From Thiospirochaeta perfilievii (lineage in GTDB: Bacteria; Spirochaetota; Spirochaetia; DSM-2461), in the NCBI RefSeq assembly GCF_008329945.1, contig NZ_CP035807.1, positions 2,542,001 to 2,606,000 of the forward strand: a stretch of 64,000 bases of DNA, given 5' to 3'. Positions within the stretch are counted from its first letter, which is position 1; each line of letters opens with the position of its first letter. The notes beneath the pieces were generated by a model. The model worked only from the letters and a program-made list of their open reading frames with translations. It was not told where the DNA came from and did not search any database. Positions 22,348 to 32,311 of the stretch are shown one piece after another. A program made the translations under genes and the position numbers.

Positions 22348-23458
22348 TTATATTTTTATAATATATAGGTAGATAACTATCAAAACGAGGGTATATTTCC
22401 CTCATCTTTCTATAGGAGTTTAACTCATCAATACTCTCCTTTATTAAGTAGAATCCTCTCTCCTTCTCACTTTCTAAGAGTCTGTTGTATATTTTATCAT
22501 CTATATTATAAATATCCTTTAGAGCAATAAGTGTTACAGCTCTAACTAAAAGTTCATTAAAAAATATTGGGGCTTCAGGATATGCCTGTTTTTCCATTAG
22601 CTCTTTAACTGGATTAAAAATGTCTAATAACTCCTGATTGTTAAAAATTTCTTTAATTTTTTCATTCGATGGATTTATAAATGAGTGGGATAGTTCATGT
22701 ATTGTTAAAAAGGATAGGTCTAGACCTGTAGGTAAAATAGGTTCATTTAGACTTGTTCCTCTAGCCCTAAGAACCTGATTAACAATTAGTTTATTATCTA
22801 ACTCTATACTAGAACCATAACCTCCCCCAGGAAACATAGCCGGGGCAAAAACTAAATGGAACTCACTACCTGACCAACCATAAAAGTTTGATAACCATTT
22901 AGTTATTTTTTCAGGTTCCATCCCATTCATAGATCTATTTATGTAGTTACTATAGTTCTCTATATTACTATTATAGAATTTATCAAATTTAGAGACTATT
23001 GCAAGATCCCTTAGGGCTAGTCGAAAATCCTCTAAGATTCCTTCGTTCCACGCCCTATCTATAAGATACTCCGAATATCCATTAATATTTTCTAACTCCG
23101 GTAAAGGGCCTAGCCTAAGAGCGAGATTTGGTGGTGCATCATATGTAAACCCCCGTCTTGTTAACTTTTCAGCTATTTTAAAAGCATCATGTTTTTTATA
23201 TGGATCAAGGTACTCTTTTAAATCTCTAAAGTACTTATTTCCACCGGTTTCCGGGCCTCTAATTTTTATCCAACTTGTATAGGCTAATACTCCAGAGAGT
23301 AGTTCTATATTTGGATTTATCTCCCCGTAAATAGAATCAGAAAAGTTTATAATAGTACTTTTGGTAATATATTCCGCATCCGTCTCTTTTTTATCATTAG
23401 ATTTACAACTTATAATTAGAACTAAAATAACAATAACTCTTAACTTCTTTAACTTCAT
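22331..23458 (-). CDS. DUF4932 lipoprotein, putative metallopeptidase
   Basis: 375 aa from ATG 23458; a longer frame to 23536 is less likely because residues 1-18 from here form a lipoprotein signal ending IISC. His254, Glu255 and His258 (HELSHSFINP) form a zincin HExxH motif. Around it WSGSEFHLVFAPAMFPGGGY and PIFFNELLVRAVTLIAL fit DUF4932, a family of secreted putative peptidases. Substrate unknown. It is transcribed away from the Rrf2 gene and may have its own promoter. Confidence 0.75.
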   Translation of the reverse strand: MKLKKLRVIVILVLIISCKSNDKKETDAEYITKSTIINFSDSIYGEINPNIELLSGVLAYTSWIKIRGPETGGNKYFRDLKEYLDPYKKHDAFKIAEKLTRRGFTYDAPPNLALRLGPLPELENINGYSEYLIDRAWNEGILEDFRLALRDLAIVSKFDKFYNSNIENYSNYINRSMNGMEPEKITKWLSNFYGWSGSEFHLVFAPAMFPGGGYGSSIELDNKLIVNQVLRARGTSLNEPILPTGLDLSFLTIHELSHSFINPSNEKIKEIFNNQELLDIFNPVKELMEKQAYPEAPIFFNELLVRAVTLIALKDIYNIDDKIYNRLLESEKERGFYLIKESIDELNSYRKMREIYPRFDSYLPIYYKNITMIDG

Positions 23459-23564
23459 ATAACCAATTATTTTAAAGAAGAAGCAAATAGTCAAGAATAT
23501 TATTTTTTGAACTTGATATTGCGATATGGTAGTCAATTATGTAGTATAGTATTAGAGGTGCTTA

Positions 23565-23996
23565 ATGAATATATCTACAAAAACACGATATGGGTTTAGA
23601 CTGATGGTCTATTTAGGTTTAAATGAAACTTCTGGTGAGCCCACTCAATTAGGAGAAATTGCAGAGAAAGAGGGACTCTCCTTAAAATATTTAGAGAAAA
23701 TAGTACAAATGCTTAAAAGAAATGGGTTAGTAACTGTAAAACGTGGACCTAAAGGTGGTTATAGCCTCGCATCAGAGAGTGGTAAAATATCCCTATTAAG
23801 TATATATGAAGCCCTAGAGGGAAGTTGTGCTGTTGTAGAGTGTACCGACGGAAATATATGTGATAGGCAGAACCTCTGCTCTACAGCAAATATATGGTGT
23901 GATTTATCAAATGTTATTAGTAATTTCTTCTCTGAGAGAACCTTAAGGGATATTATTAATGAACAGGATAAAAAGAGCAATATGTTCTATATATAA
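23565..23996 (+). CDS. Rrf2-family regulator with cysteine cluster (IscR-like)
   Basis: 143 aa. STKTRYGFRLMVYLGLNE and LSLKYLEKIVQMLKRNGLVT then KRGPKGGYSLA form the Rrf2 winged HTH. Cys88, 93, 99, 105 and 112 lie in the effector loop, where IscR and NsrR bind an Fe-S cluster, so it is probably a redox, iron or NO sensor. The stop overlaps the next gene's ATG by one base, coupling it to a LysM metallopeptidase. Confidence 0.88.
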   Translation: MNISTKTRYGFRLMVYLGLNETSGEPTQLGEIAEKEGLSLKYLEKIVQMLKRNGLVTVKRGPKGGYSLASESGKISLLSIYEALEGSCAVVECTDGNICDRQNLCSTANIWCDLSNVISNFFSERTLRDIINEQDKKSNMFYI

Positions 23997-25009
23997 TGAA
24001 ATTATTACTTCTTCTGTTTACACTTCCTATAGCACTTTTCCCTGATTCATTTTTTCAGTATGAAGTAAAAAGATATGATAATGTAAGGGATCTTGCTGTT
24101 AGGTTTAAGGTTCAAGAAGATATTTTAGTTAAAGATAATAAGTTAGAGAATGTCCCCCATCTTTTTGTTGGGCAGATATTAAAAGTACCAGTAACATATA
24201 AATATAGTGAACCAAAACTAGCTAGTTTAACCAGGGTTATGAATAATTCTACCACAAACTGGTCAAATCCAACCTTCGAAATATACAAATGGGATAAGGT
24301 ACCCACTGTTTTAATTTTTGATACTATAAATTACTCCCTTCAATCCTTATTTTTTAAACGATTAGCCTTTTTTATAGAGAAAAAAGACTATATAGGAAAT
24401 ATCTACTCCCTAGATGAATTACAGGGAGAGCGTGGGTGGAACGGCCATGATTATAGGGCAAAGGATTTAGCACGTTTTTTCAATAAGATAAGTGATGAGG
24501 GTTTAGATTTAACCAGGGGTGAGGATATTTTGTTGGATATCCTCCTTAAAAATAGGATTTTAAGCAGATCAGAAAATAGATTCATTCCTCTCTCAGGAGC
24601 AATTATCTCATGTTCTAGAGGGAGTTTATACAACCATAGAAAGACAATTTTAAGGCATGAGGCCTTTCATGGTCTATTTTTTACATCCCCTGAATTTAGA
24701 GAGTATACAAAGGGTGTTTGGAATAGTTTATCTAAGGATGCAAAGACAATTTGGATTTTATATCTGGAGTTTTTGAATTATGAAACATCGGATATCGAAT
24801 TAGTATATAACGAATTTATGGCCTATTTACTCCAGATCTCTGTTGATGAAACCTACATCTATTTTAATAATGTTGTATTTTATAGACTCTATTATGAATA
24901 CCCTTCAAAAAGAGTGTTAATAAATAGATTTTTTAGTAATAATAGAACACCGTATAAAGAATCTATAGAAAAATTTAGAGCCTTTACGGAAAAAATGTTA
25001 ATTGAGTAG
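23996..25009 (+). CDS. LysM-domain secreted putative metallopeptidase
   Basis: 337 aa. Signal peptide 1-17. Residues 21-66 (EVKRYDNVRDLAVRFKVQED...VGQILKVPV) are a LysM peptidoglycan-binding module. Later ILRHEAFHGLFFTS gives His221-Glu222-His225, a gluzincin/zincin HExxH motif; a downstream Glu in YNEFMAYLLQ may be the third ligand. It would be anchored at the cell wall and could cut peptidoglycan peptides or periplasmic protein. The family name is not known to me. It overlaps the Rrf2 gene by one base. Confidence 0.65.
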   Translation: MKLLLLLFTLPIALFPDSFFQYEVKRYDNVRDLAVRFKVQEDILVKDNKLENVPHLFVGQILKVPVTYKYSEPKLASLTRVMNNSTTNWSNPTFEIYKWDKVPTVLIFDTINYSLQSLFFKRLAFFIEKKDYIGNIYSLDELQGERGWNGHDYRAKDLARFFNKISDEGLDLTRGEDILLDILLKNRILSRSENRFIPLSGAIISCSRGSLYNHRKTILRHEAFHGLFFTSPEFREYTKGVWNSLSKDAKTIWILYLEFLNYETSDIELVYNEFMAYLLQISVDETYIYFNNVVFYRLYYEYPSKRVLINRFFSNNRTPYKESIEKFRAFTEKMLIE

Positions 25010-25096
25010 ATATTTTTATAAAATAGGGTATCTTTTCCTTTACTTATGATTAAGTTTGGTTTACCATACTAACATAAAATAACTAGGAGAACCACT

Positions 25097-26695
25097 TTGA
25101 TAGATCCAAAAAAAATTATTTCAGAGATGACTTTAAGAGAGAAAATTGCTCAAACTTTTTTACAATATTACCAGGGGTATGATGACCTTCCAGAGAATCT
25201 ATTAGAATTAAACAGAAAGAATGAGTTAGGTAATTTACTCTTTTTCTCAGGTGCAAACGTAAGGGACTTAGATCAACTACATAAGATGAGTATTAATATA
25301 CAATCCCATGCTAAAGAGAATAGGTTTAATCTTCCTTTTTTATTAACAATAGACCAAGAGGGTGGTCAGCTAACAGCAATTCATAGGGGAACAACAATGT
25401 TCCCGGGAAATATGGCTCTAGGTTTTGCAAACGATGAGTCTTTAACATCTAAACAGGGAAGTCACTGTGGGAAGGAGTTAAAATATGCAGGTATAAATAT
25501 CTGTTATGCTCCAGTTCTAGATGTTAGTTATGATAGAAAAGATACTCCTATAGTTGATAATAGAATGTACTCTAGTAATCCGCAAGTTGTAGCCGATATG
25601 GGTTCTGCATATATTAAGGGCCTTCAGGATGAGGGGGTTGCGGCCTGTGGTAAACACTTCCCAGGAATGAGATTAACCCAAGAAGATACACATTTTAAAT
25701 GTGATACCCACCCAGGTGATATGAATAGACTAGTAGAAGTTGAACTAGCACCGTATAAAAAAGCTATAGAGAGCGGTTTAGAGGTTGTAATGACCCATCA
25801 TGGAGTTTTCTCTGCCCTTGATACAGAGTACCCTGCTTCAATGTCTAAAAAGTGGTATGACTACCTAAGAAAAGATATGGGCTTTAAGGGTTTAACAGTA
25901 ACTGATGACTTAATAATGGGTGCTGTTCGTAGCCAATATGGAGATGAGGATGCTGTAATTATAGCTTTAGCAGCTGGAGCTGACTTATTAATGCATACTG
26001 CACTATCATCTAACTATGTAGATGTTATAGAGCAAGCAGTTAAAGATGGTCGGGTTACAGAGGAAAGAATTACAGAGGCAGCAACAAGAGTTTTAGAGTA
26101 TAAGGCTAAATTTTGTACAACAACTCCAGAGAATAAAACTTTTAGTAAAACAGATGGTGATGCCTTAGCCTATGAAATAGCAAAGAAGTCACTAATTAAA
26201 TATAAGGGGGATGACTCTCTATTTCCAATTAAGTTAGAGGAGAAGGATCAAGTTGGTGTAATTTTTGCTAATCCTGCAAGACTTGTTATGAGTGATGCAA
26301 TAAATTTATACGATCCTCTATCAATTAGAGAAACTATAAAGAATAGAACTAAACACTCCCTGGTAAAAGAGGCGTTTATGCCTTGGAGACCAACTCATAT
26401 GGAGCAGGTTTCTGTTGGAGATATTGCATTTATCACTGATGTATGTATTTTTACAACAGTTAATGCTTATTGTAATCCAGAACAGATTGAAACTCTAAAG
26501 TATACTAGGGAGATCTGTCCAAATAAAACAATAATCGGTGTTGCTACAAGGGGTCCAAAGGACGCTGAACTTTTAGCTCCATATTGTGATGCAGTTATTG
26601 TAACTGGTGGTTTATCCCAAGTTAGTATTGATGCATTAGTTGATGGTATCTTCGAGCATGGAGAGTTTGACTCTAATCCAGCAAAAGAGATCTAA
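25097..26695 (+). CDS. nagZ: Glycoside hydrolase family 3, beta-N-acetylhexosaminidase type
   Basis: 532 aa. TTG start with TAGGAG at 8-13 bases. ITIDQEGGQLTAIHRGTTMF-type opening, ACGKHFPGMRLTQEDTHF with the KHFPG motif and the catalytic His-dyad region, and TVTDDLIMGAV with the nucleophile Asp belong to NagZ-like GH3 enzymes. No signal peptide, so it acts in the cytoplasm, probably in muropeptide recycling. The C-terminal extension (about 340-532) is the GH3 alpha/beta sandwich domain, longer than in E. coli NagZ but usual in Gram-positives and spirochaetes. Confidence 0.88.
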   Translation: MIDPKKIISEMTLREKIAQTFLQYYQGYDDLPENLLELNRKNELGNLLFFSGANVRDLDQLHKMSINIQSHAKENRFNLPFLLTIDQEGGQLTAIHRGTTMFPGNMALGFANDESLTSKQGSHCGKELKYAGINICYAPVLDVSYDRKDTPIVDNRMYSSNPQVVADMGSAYIKGLQDEGVAACGKHFPGMRLTQEDTHFKCDTHPGDMNRLVEVELAPYKKAIESGLEVVMTHHGVFSALDTEYPASMSKKWYDYLRKDMGFKGLTVTDDLIMGAVRSQYGDEDAVIIALAAGADLLMHTALSSNYVDVIEQAVKDGRVTEERITEAATRVLEYKAKFCTTTPENKTFSKTDGDALAYEIAKKSLIKYKGDDSLFPIKLEEKDQVGVIFANPARLVMSDAINLYDPLSIRETIKNRTKHSLVKEAFMPWRPTHMEQVSVGDIAFITDVCIFTTVNAYCNPEQIETLKYTREICPNKTIIGVATRGPKDAELLAPYCDAVIVTGGLSQVSIDALVDGIFEHGEFDSNPAKEI

Positions 26696-26698
26696 TTT

Positions 26699-27931
26699 TT
26701 AAAGTTCTATAGCAATTAATAGACCTATATTTAGTAGGATATTGTTATAGAACTCTATATTATTTAAGGAGTCTCTAAACACTATATTTCCATCTACTCC
26801 ATACTGGATATTGTCCTGATTAAAAAACTGGGGTAGCTGGATACTAAAACCTAACTTCCATTCATAAATAGGTATAATGTGGGTTGTTGTAATGTAGTTA
26901 TAATTCTCAATTCCCAGCCCAAAACCTAAGTATGGGAAAAACCAACCAACTAGATAGTTCTCAAACAGGGTTCCATTTATTCCTAAAATTAATTTGTTAT
27001 AGTAGGTTTTATTATAAAAAATCTCTTTAAGGTCACTGTTTTTAAAACCGGGTTCATTCCATCCGTAGGTGGATTTTAAGAATACCTCAAGTCTACTATA
27101 CTCCCAATTAAATGGAATAATATTCATTTGAAGAGTGTTTAAATAGCTTTCTGACCCTAAATCAAATTCACTCCCTGGAATGATTTTCATATCCATGGAA
27201 AGGAGCTGGGAACCTGTTGGAATTGTATTGAAATTTATGGAGTATTTACCCCTAGAAAAACTTCCGTTTAAAAACAGGTCAAGATCGTATCTAAAGTGTC
27301 CTGCACCTATTGATAGGTTTAAAACACCCTCCTGAAAAATATCATTAAAATCATTGATTATTTTATAACTTGAGAAGTCATAGATGTATCCATATTTATA
27401 AGCTAAACCTATCTCTACATTGTTGGCTTCAAACATAAGGGCGTATCCCACATTTACAGAGAAAATATAGTTTAAAATTATTTCCAGTTCAGATATAACA
27501 TTTGAATAAAAAAAACCACTATTTATTCCAGAATCGTATAAAACTGATTTTTTTGAAAAAAGTAAACTGGAGTAGATATACTTTTTGAAATTAAAATCCA
27601 TAAGTTTATCCCTACTTAGATCCCCAGATATTGTTATTCCTAAAGCGGGTGTTATATCAATTAGTTCAACCCCTGTTATAGGGTAGGAGAGTATTAGCGA
27701 TGTCTCATCAACCCTAACCTTTGTTGTCTCATTGGTATATAGGGTGTAGTCTAAATCCATCTTTATTCCGAATAGAAGGGGTGTTGTAGAATAAATATTA
27801 ACTGTTTTTGCATTCTCTATAGGTGTAAATAGATTAATACCAAATAGATCATCCCCTAGGGTAAGTTCATAGGCAATTAATGGGTTAGAAAAGATAATAA
27901 ATAGTAGTATAACATATATATTTTTTTTCAT
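26699..27931 (-). CDS. Hypothetical secreted or outer-membrane protein
   Basis: 410 aa. Signal peptide 1-20 (cut after IAYE-like sequence). The rest alternates hydrophobic and polar residues in many short strands with frequent Tyr, Phe and Asn, consistent with an outer-membrane beta-barrel, and ends NILLNIGLLIAIEL, an aromatic-poor final strand. No family recognised. It diverges from the next secreted protein across 30 bases. Confidence 0.6.
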   Translation of the reverse strand: MKKNIYVILLFIIFSNPLIAYELTLGDDLFGINLFTPIENAKTVNIYSTTPLLFGIKMDLDYTLYTNETTKVRVDETSLILSYPITGVELIDITPALGITISGDLSRDKLMDFNFKKYIYSSLLFSKKSVLYDSGINSGFFYSNVISELEIILNYIFSVNVGYALMFEANNVEIGLAYKYGYIYDFSSYKIINDFNDIFQEGVLNLSIGAGHFRYDLDLFLNGSFSRGKYSINFNTIPTGSQLLSMDMKIIPGSEFDLGSESYLNTLQMNIIPFNWEYSRLEVFLKSTYGWNEPGFKNSDLKEIFYNKTYYNKLILGINGTLFENYLVGWFFPYLGFGLGIENYNYITTTHIIPIYEWKLGFSIQLPQFFNQDNIQYGVDGNIVFRDSLNNIEFYNNILLNIGLLIAIEL

Positions 27932-27961
27932 CTTTTATATAAATATGTTATCATTAAACTA

Positions 27962-28594
27962 ATGTTAAAACAAATTTTATCCCTACTATTTATACTTTTA
28001 ACTCTTACTATTCAAGGCGAAACTGTTTATGAAATTTTAACTAATGATAATAGGAGTATAATTGGTCAGATAGTTGAGGATGTTCCAGGGGATTATATTA
28101 CAATCCAGGAGGAGAGCTCTTTAGACATATTGGTTTTACCCTATAGTCAAATCTTAATAATTAAGGCTAAGGATAAGATAGAAGATGAGAGTCTACTTAA
28201 ACCGGTAGAAGTTATACCAAATGACCAAACCCTTCCCCAAATTACTCCCCCAAAAACAATTCTCCCTAATTTAGATATCCCTGATGTCCCTCAACCTAAA
28301 GTTGATATACCCTTTGAAGAGAGTGAGGATATAGAGGATGATACGCTAAAGTATACTCTTTTAAATATTATTCCTGGTCTTGGAAGCTTTATGCAAAAAG
28401 ATTACTCGGCAGGGTTTTATACTATATCATCAATTTTATTTGCAGTAGCCTATAATCTTACCTACGATACGTTGGGTAACGACTTATACTTTATTGTTAA
28501 TTTAAATGGAGTTATCGCCTATGTCTCAAGTTTTCTATCACCACTAAGGTACAATCAAAAAAAATATTCCATTAAAGATAAACCATCATTATAG
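27962..28594 (+). CDS. Hypothetical exported protein with Pro-rich linker and membrane tail
   Basis: 210 aa. Signal peptide 1-18. Residues 20-65 are a small beta domain (GETVYEILTNDNRSIIGQIV...LPYSQILIIKA) like those that precede lipoprotein repeats. A Pro-rich acidic linker spans 80-125. The C-terminal NIIPGLGSFMQKDYSAGFYT plus two helices resembles the DUF5683/TM2-type PGLGQ...G membrane pair. Function unknown. Confidence 0.6.
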   Translation: MLKQILSLLFILLTLTIQGETVYEILTNDNRSIIGQIVEDVPGDYITIQEESSLDILVLPYSQILIIKAKDKIEDESLLKPVEVIPNDQTLPQITPPKTILPNLDIPDVPQPKVDIPFEESEDIEDDTLKYTLLNIIPGLGSFMQKDYSAGFYTISSILFAVAYNLTYDTLGNDLYFIVNLNGVIAYVSSFLSPLRYNQKKYSIKDKPSL

Positions 28595-28652
28595 CTTTTA
28601 AAAATAACCATTCTTATATAGAATAATACCAAATGACTTTTAAGGGTAGGAT

Positions 28653-29870
28653 ATGAATTTTAAAGAGATACTGGAAAGTTTAAAGCCAGTGGATAACGTT
28701 GAAAAAATAGATATAGTAGTAGATGGAAAAGTTATTAATACTATTCCAAACATTGAGGGTAAAAGTGGATCATTAAAAGTTTATGCCAATCTTGTAGATT
28801 TTGATAACGGTAATATCGATTATAAACTTGCAGCTAAGGGTTTAGATCACTTTGCAGAACATGTTGAAGATGCCAAAAATAACCCTGGAGCCCACCCAAA
28901 TATAGATCTTTTATTAAATATAAAAGAGGATGAATATGTAAAAGCTGTTGTTCATTATAAGGTTCCAAAAGATTTAAAAGAGAGGGTTGAAAAATATACA
29001 GCTCTAAAAAAAGAGGGAAAGTTAAATGATGATAGAGAGGGAGCTTTAGCAACCTTTAATCAGGTGATGGATCTACTAGAAGCTGGTTTTTTAAGAACCG
29101 CTCAGATAATTGATGGAAAATGGCAGGCAAACCAGTGGGTTAAAAACGGTATAATGCTAGGTTTCCCCCTTGGAAATATTGTAGTATATAACGGCTCTTC
29201 TGATATAGGTTTTACCGATAAGGATACATTCCCTGTAAGAAAATTAGATGGAAATGAGGGATTTAGAGTTGTTCCTCCTGCTGCAGGTCTAAGACGTGGA
29301 GCATATGCTGGTCCAGGTTGTGTATTTATGCCTCCTGGTTATGCAAATGTTGGTGCCCATGTTGGTGCTGGTACAATGGTTGAAAATCTAGCAGGCAGTT
29401 GTGCACAAATAGGAAGAGATAGCCATATAAGTGCAGGGGCTATCATTGGTGGAGTTCTAGATCCAATTGAGGCTACACCTGTTATATTAGGTGATCATGT
29501 TCTACTTGGTGAGGGTTCCGGGGTTACCCAGGGTGCTCGACTAGGGGATTTAGTAACCCTAGCACCGGGAGTTCATATCTCTAAGGCAACTCCAATTTTA
29601 GACCCAATAAATAATGTTGCATATACATCTAAGGGTAAGTGCGAATTAATTCGACATGACCTTGTAAATGGAATTAAAACATTTAGTGTTGGAGAAGTTG
29701 TAGAGGCTAAGGATCCAAGTTATGGTCCTGAAATACCAGATGGAGCATTAGTTATACCTTCTATGTCCGTATCAAGTAGTGGTACATTAAAATTAACTCC
29801 AATTATTGCTAAGTATATAAGTTCTGCATCCCAGAGAGCCTATGCTCTAGAGGAAGCACTTAGGGGTTAA
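28653..29870 (+). CDS. dapD: Tetrahydrodipicolinate N-succinyltransferase
   Basis: 405 aa. The C-terminal half shows the hexapeptide left-handed helix (GAHVGAGTMVENLAGSCAQIG, SHISAGAIIGGVLDPIEATP, HVLLGEGSGVTQGARLGD). The family converts tetrahydrodipicolinate and succinyl-CoA to N-succinyl-2-amino-6-oxopimelate in lysine/DAP synthesis. The N-terminal 150 residues are longer than in E. coli DapD, like the long actinobacterial/other form. First gene of a compact cluster of four: aminotransferase 2 bases on, then lysA and dapE. Confidence 0.88.
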   Translation: MNFKEILESLKPVDNVEKIDIVVDGKVINTIPNIEGKSGSLKVYANLVDFDNGNIDYKLAAKGLDHFAEHVEDAKNNPGAHPNIDLLLNIKEDEYVKAVVHYKVPKDLKERVEKYTALKKEGKLNDDREGALATFNQVMDLLEAGFLRTAQIIDGKWQANQWVKNGIMLGFPLGNIVVYNGSSDIGFTDKDTFPVRKLDGNEGFRVVPPAAGLRRGAYAGPGCVFMPPGYANVGAHVGAGTMVENLAGSCAQIGRDSHISAGAIIGGVLDPIEATPVILGDHVLLGEGSGVTQGARLGDLVTLAPGVHISKATPILDPINNVAYTSKGKCELIRHDLVNGIKTFSVGEVVEAKDPSYGPEIPDGALVIPSMSVSSSGTLKLTPIIAKYISSASQRAYALEEALRG

Positions 29871-29871
29871 T

Positions 29872-31014
29872 ATGGAGCTAAAAGCCAAGAGTAGTTTTGA
29901 TGGTATAGATATCTCAGAGATTAGAAAGATGAATGCACTAGCTGGGGATGAAACTATCAACCTAGGTATTGGCCAACTTCCCAATGATGTTCCTGAAGCA
30001 GTATCTCTTCAGGGACAAAAAGCCTTTACAGAGGGGAGAACAAGATACACTTCAAACCAGGGTATGTTAGAGCTACGGGAGTTAGTAGCAAAATACCACT
30101 CTAGGAAAACAGGTAAAAGTATCTCTCCTAATCAGATAGTTATTACCAATGGGGCAGAAGGGGCAATTTGGAATATTTTTTATGCCTATCTTGAAGTAGG
30201 GGATGAGGTATTAATTCCTGAGATTAGTTTTACAGTATATGACACTATTACAACAATGCAGGGTGCTAAGGCTATCTGTTTTGGCCTAACTAAGGATCTA
30301 AGATTGGATTTTAACAGTATTGAGGCCTTAATTAGTGATAAAACCAAGTTTTTAGTAATTAATAGTCCAACAAATCCTACAGGTTTAATTGTTAATCAAG
30401 AAGATATAAAAAAACTATCAGTTCTAGCTGAAAAGAGGGGCTTTTATATAATTTCCGATGAGATCTATAGCGAACTCTATTTAGATAGGGTAAAGCCTAC
30501 ATCCCCATATAGTTATAGTAATAGGGTTATTGTTGTTGATGGTATATCAAAGAGAGCTGCGGCTACTGGGTTAAGAATAGGGTGGACTCTCTGTGATGAG
30601 AGTTTAGTAAAACCTATGGTAATTGCAAATCAATATATTGCAACCTGTGCTTCATCTATTTCCCAATATACAGCTATAAAGTCCTTAGACGGAAGTTGTG
30701 ATAGTTTTTTAGAAGATATAAAAAGGGACTTAAAAGAGAAGCGTGATTATGCATATAAGACCCTCTCTTCTATAAAGGGAGTTACTGTTGTTAAACCAGA
30801 GGGTGCATTTTATATATTTCCAAACATTAGTTCCTTTGGTAGATCTAAAGATGTGGCATTACGAATATTAGAAGAGGTTGACGTTTTAACTATTCCAGGT
30901 GTAGCCTTCGGAAAAAAGGGTGATAGTTATATAAGAGTATCCTTTGCAGTGGAATTCGACGATTTAAAATTGGCTTTAAGCCGTATAAAAGAACTTTTTA
31001 ATAACTGGAGTTAA
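29872..31014 (+). CDS. PLP-dependent aminotransferase, probable N-succinyl-DAP aminotransferase
   Basis: 380 aa fold-type I class I/II enzyme. VITNGAEGAIWNIFYAYL, LVINSPTNPTGLIV, FYIISDEIYSELYL and Lys in VVVDGISKRAAATGLRIGW are the standard motifs, with Arg in YIRVSFA near the C-terminus. Placed between dapD and lysA, it most likely does the DapC step. dapC as gene symbol is inferred from context, not from a specific motif. Confidence 0.85.
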   Translation: MELKAKSSFDGIDISEIRKMNALAGDETINLGIGQLPNDVPEAVSLQGQKAFTEGRTRYTSNQGMLELRELVAKYHSRKTGKSISPNQIVITNGAEGAIWNIFYAYLEVGDEVLIPEISFTVYDTITTMQGAKAICFGLTKDLRLDFNSIEALISDKTKFLVINSPTNPTGLIVNQEDIKKLSVLAEKRGFYIISDEIYSELYLDRVKPTSPYSYSNRVIVVDGISKRAAATGLRIGWTLCDESLVKPMVIANQYIATCASSISQYTAIKSLDGSCDSFLEDIKRDLKEKRDYAYKTLSSIKGVTVVKPEGAFYIFPNISSFGRSKDVALRILEEVDVLTIPGVAFGKKGDSYIRVSFAVEFDDLKLALSRIKELFNNWS

Positions 31015-31015
31015 T

Positions 31016-32311
31016 ATGAAAATAAGTGAAATAAGTAGCCGTTTTACTACAGACCAGGATAGGTTGAACTTTAGTGGTGTTGATCTAGATCCTATTGTTA
31101 CTGAGTTAGGAACACCTCTATTTATATATGATGCTGAGACAATTAAAGATAAGTATAACTATTTAAGGGATAATCTCCCAAGCCAGGTAGATATATTTTA
31201 CGCTATGAAGGCAAACTCTAATATAGCTATTATCAAGCTATTAACATCCCTAGGGGCAGGTATTGAGGTTGCATCTGAAGGGGAGTTATACGCCTGTAAA
31301 AAAGCTGGAGTTAATCCTAGAAATATAGTATTTGGTGGTCCTTCTAAAACAGATTCAGATATAGAAACAGCAATAGACATGGGAATTTACGCACTAAATG
31401 CTGAGAGCCTTGGTGAGATAAGGAGAATAAACCGTATAGCAACAACAAAAGGTGTTGTTATGGATGTTGAACTTAGAATAAATCCAGAGTTTGAAATTGC
31501 AGGAGTAGCAGTCAGCCTTGGTGGTGGTTCTAAAAAGTTTGGTATGGATACGGAACAGTTAGATACTATTATTAAAGAGGTCTTAACATTTAAAGGTGTA
31601 AGACTTCAAGGAATACATATATTTGCAGGGACAGGTATAAACAATAGTGAAGGGTTTTTAAGTAATCTAGAGAACTGTTTTAGAATAGCTAAAGAGCTAA
31701 ATGATAATTTTTTTAAAGTTGAATCCATCGATGTTGGTGGAGGAATAGGAATCCCATATAACAATAGTGATCCAGAGTTTATAATAGATGGTTTAAAGGG
31801 TAAAATATCGAATCTAATAAAACAATATCCTTTTATTAAAGAGAATGGGACACGGATTATAACTGAGCCTGGTAGATATTTGGTTGGTCAAAGTGGGGTA
31901 TATATAACCCAGGTTGTTGATAGAAAGATATCCAGGGGAAGGGAGTATCTTCTTGTTGATGGTGGTGCTCAACACCTTTTAAGACCAGCACTTATAGGGG
32001 TATCCCAACCTACTTATAACATGTCAAAATTATCATCATCAGATAGTAAAAAGTATGATGTAGGTGGATCTCTATGTACTTCCATTGATTTTTTAGGTAA
32101 GGACATAGATTTACCAGTTGATAGTGATATTGATGATAATATTGCGGTTTTCTGCTCCGGAGCCTACGGGTATAACGAGAGTATGCCGTTTTTTCTAAGC
32201 CACGATATAGCCCCAGAGGTTTTGATATATAACGGGAAGTATCATATAATTAGACCAAGAATAAAAATACGGGATATGGTTGATATTCAATCTATTCCAA
32301 AGGATTTATAG
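31016..32311 (+). CDS. lysA: Diaminopimelate decarboxylase
   Basis: 431 aa alanine-racemase-fold PLP enzyme. The PLP Lys lies in IFYAMKANSN near residue 62-71. GIEVASEGELYACKKAG, GIHIFAGTGI and SIDVGGGIGIPY match the family, with TEPGRYLVG and FCSGAYGYNESM towards the end. Converts meso-DAP to lysine. Starts 1 base after the aminotransferase and overlaps dapE by one. Confidence 0.9.
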   Translation: MKISEISSRFTTDQDRLNFSGVDLDPIVTELGTPLFIYDAETIKDKYNYLRDNLPSQVDIFYAMKANSNIAIIKLLTSLGAGIEVASEGELYACKKAGVNPRNIVFGGPSKTDSDIETAIDMGIYALNAESLGEIRRINRIATTKGVVMDVELRINPEFEIAGVAVSLGGGSKKFGMDTEQLDTIIKEVLTFKGVRLQGIHIFAGTGINNSEGFLSNLENCFRIAKELNDNFFKVESIDVGGGIGIPYNNSDPEFIIDGLKGKISNLIKQYPFIKENGTRIITEPGRYLVGQSGVYITQVVDRKISRGREYLLVDGGAQHLLRPALIGVSQPTYNMSKLSSSDSKKYDVGGSLCTSIDFLGKDIDLPVDSDIDDNIAVFCSGAYGYNESMPFFLSHDIAPEVLIYNGKYHIIRPRIKIRDMVDIQSIPKDL

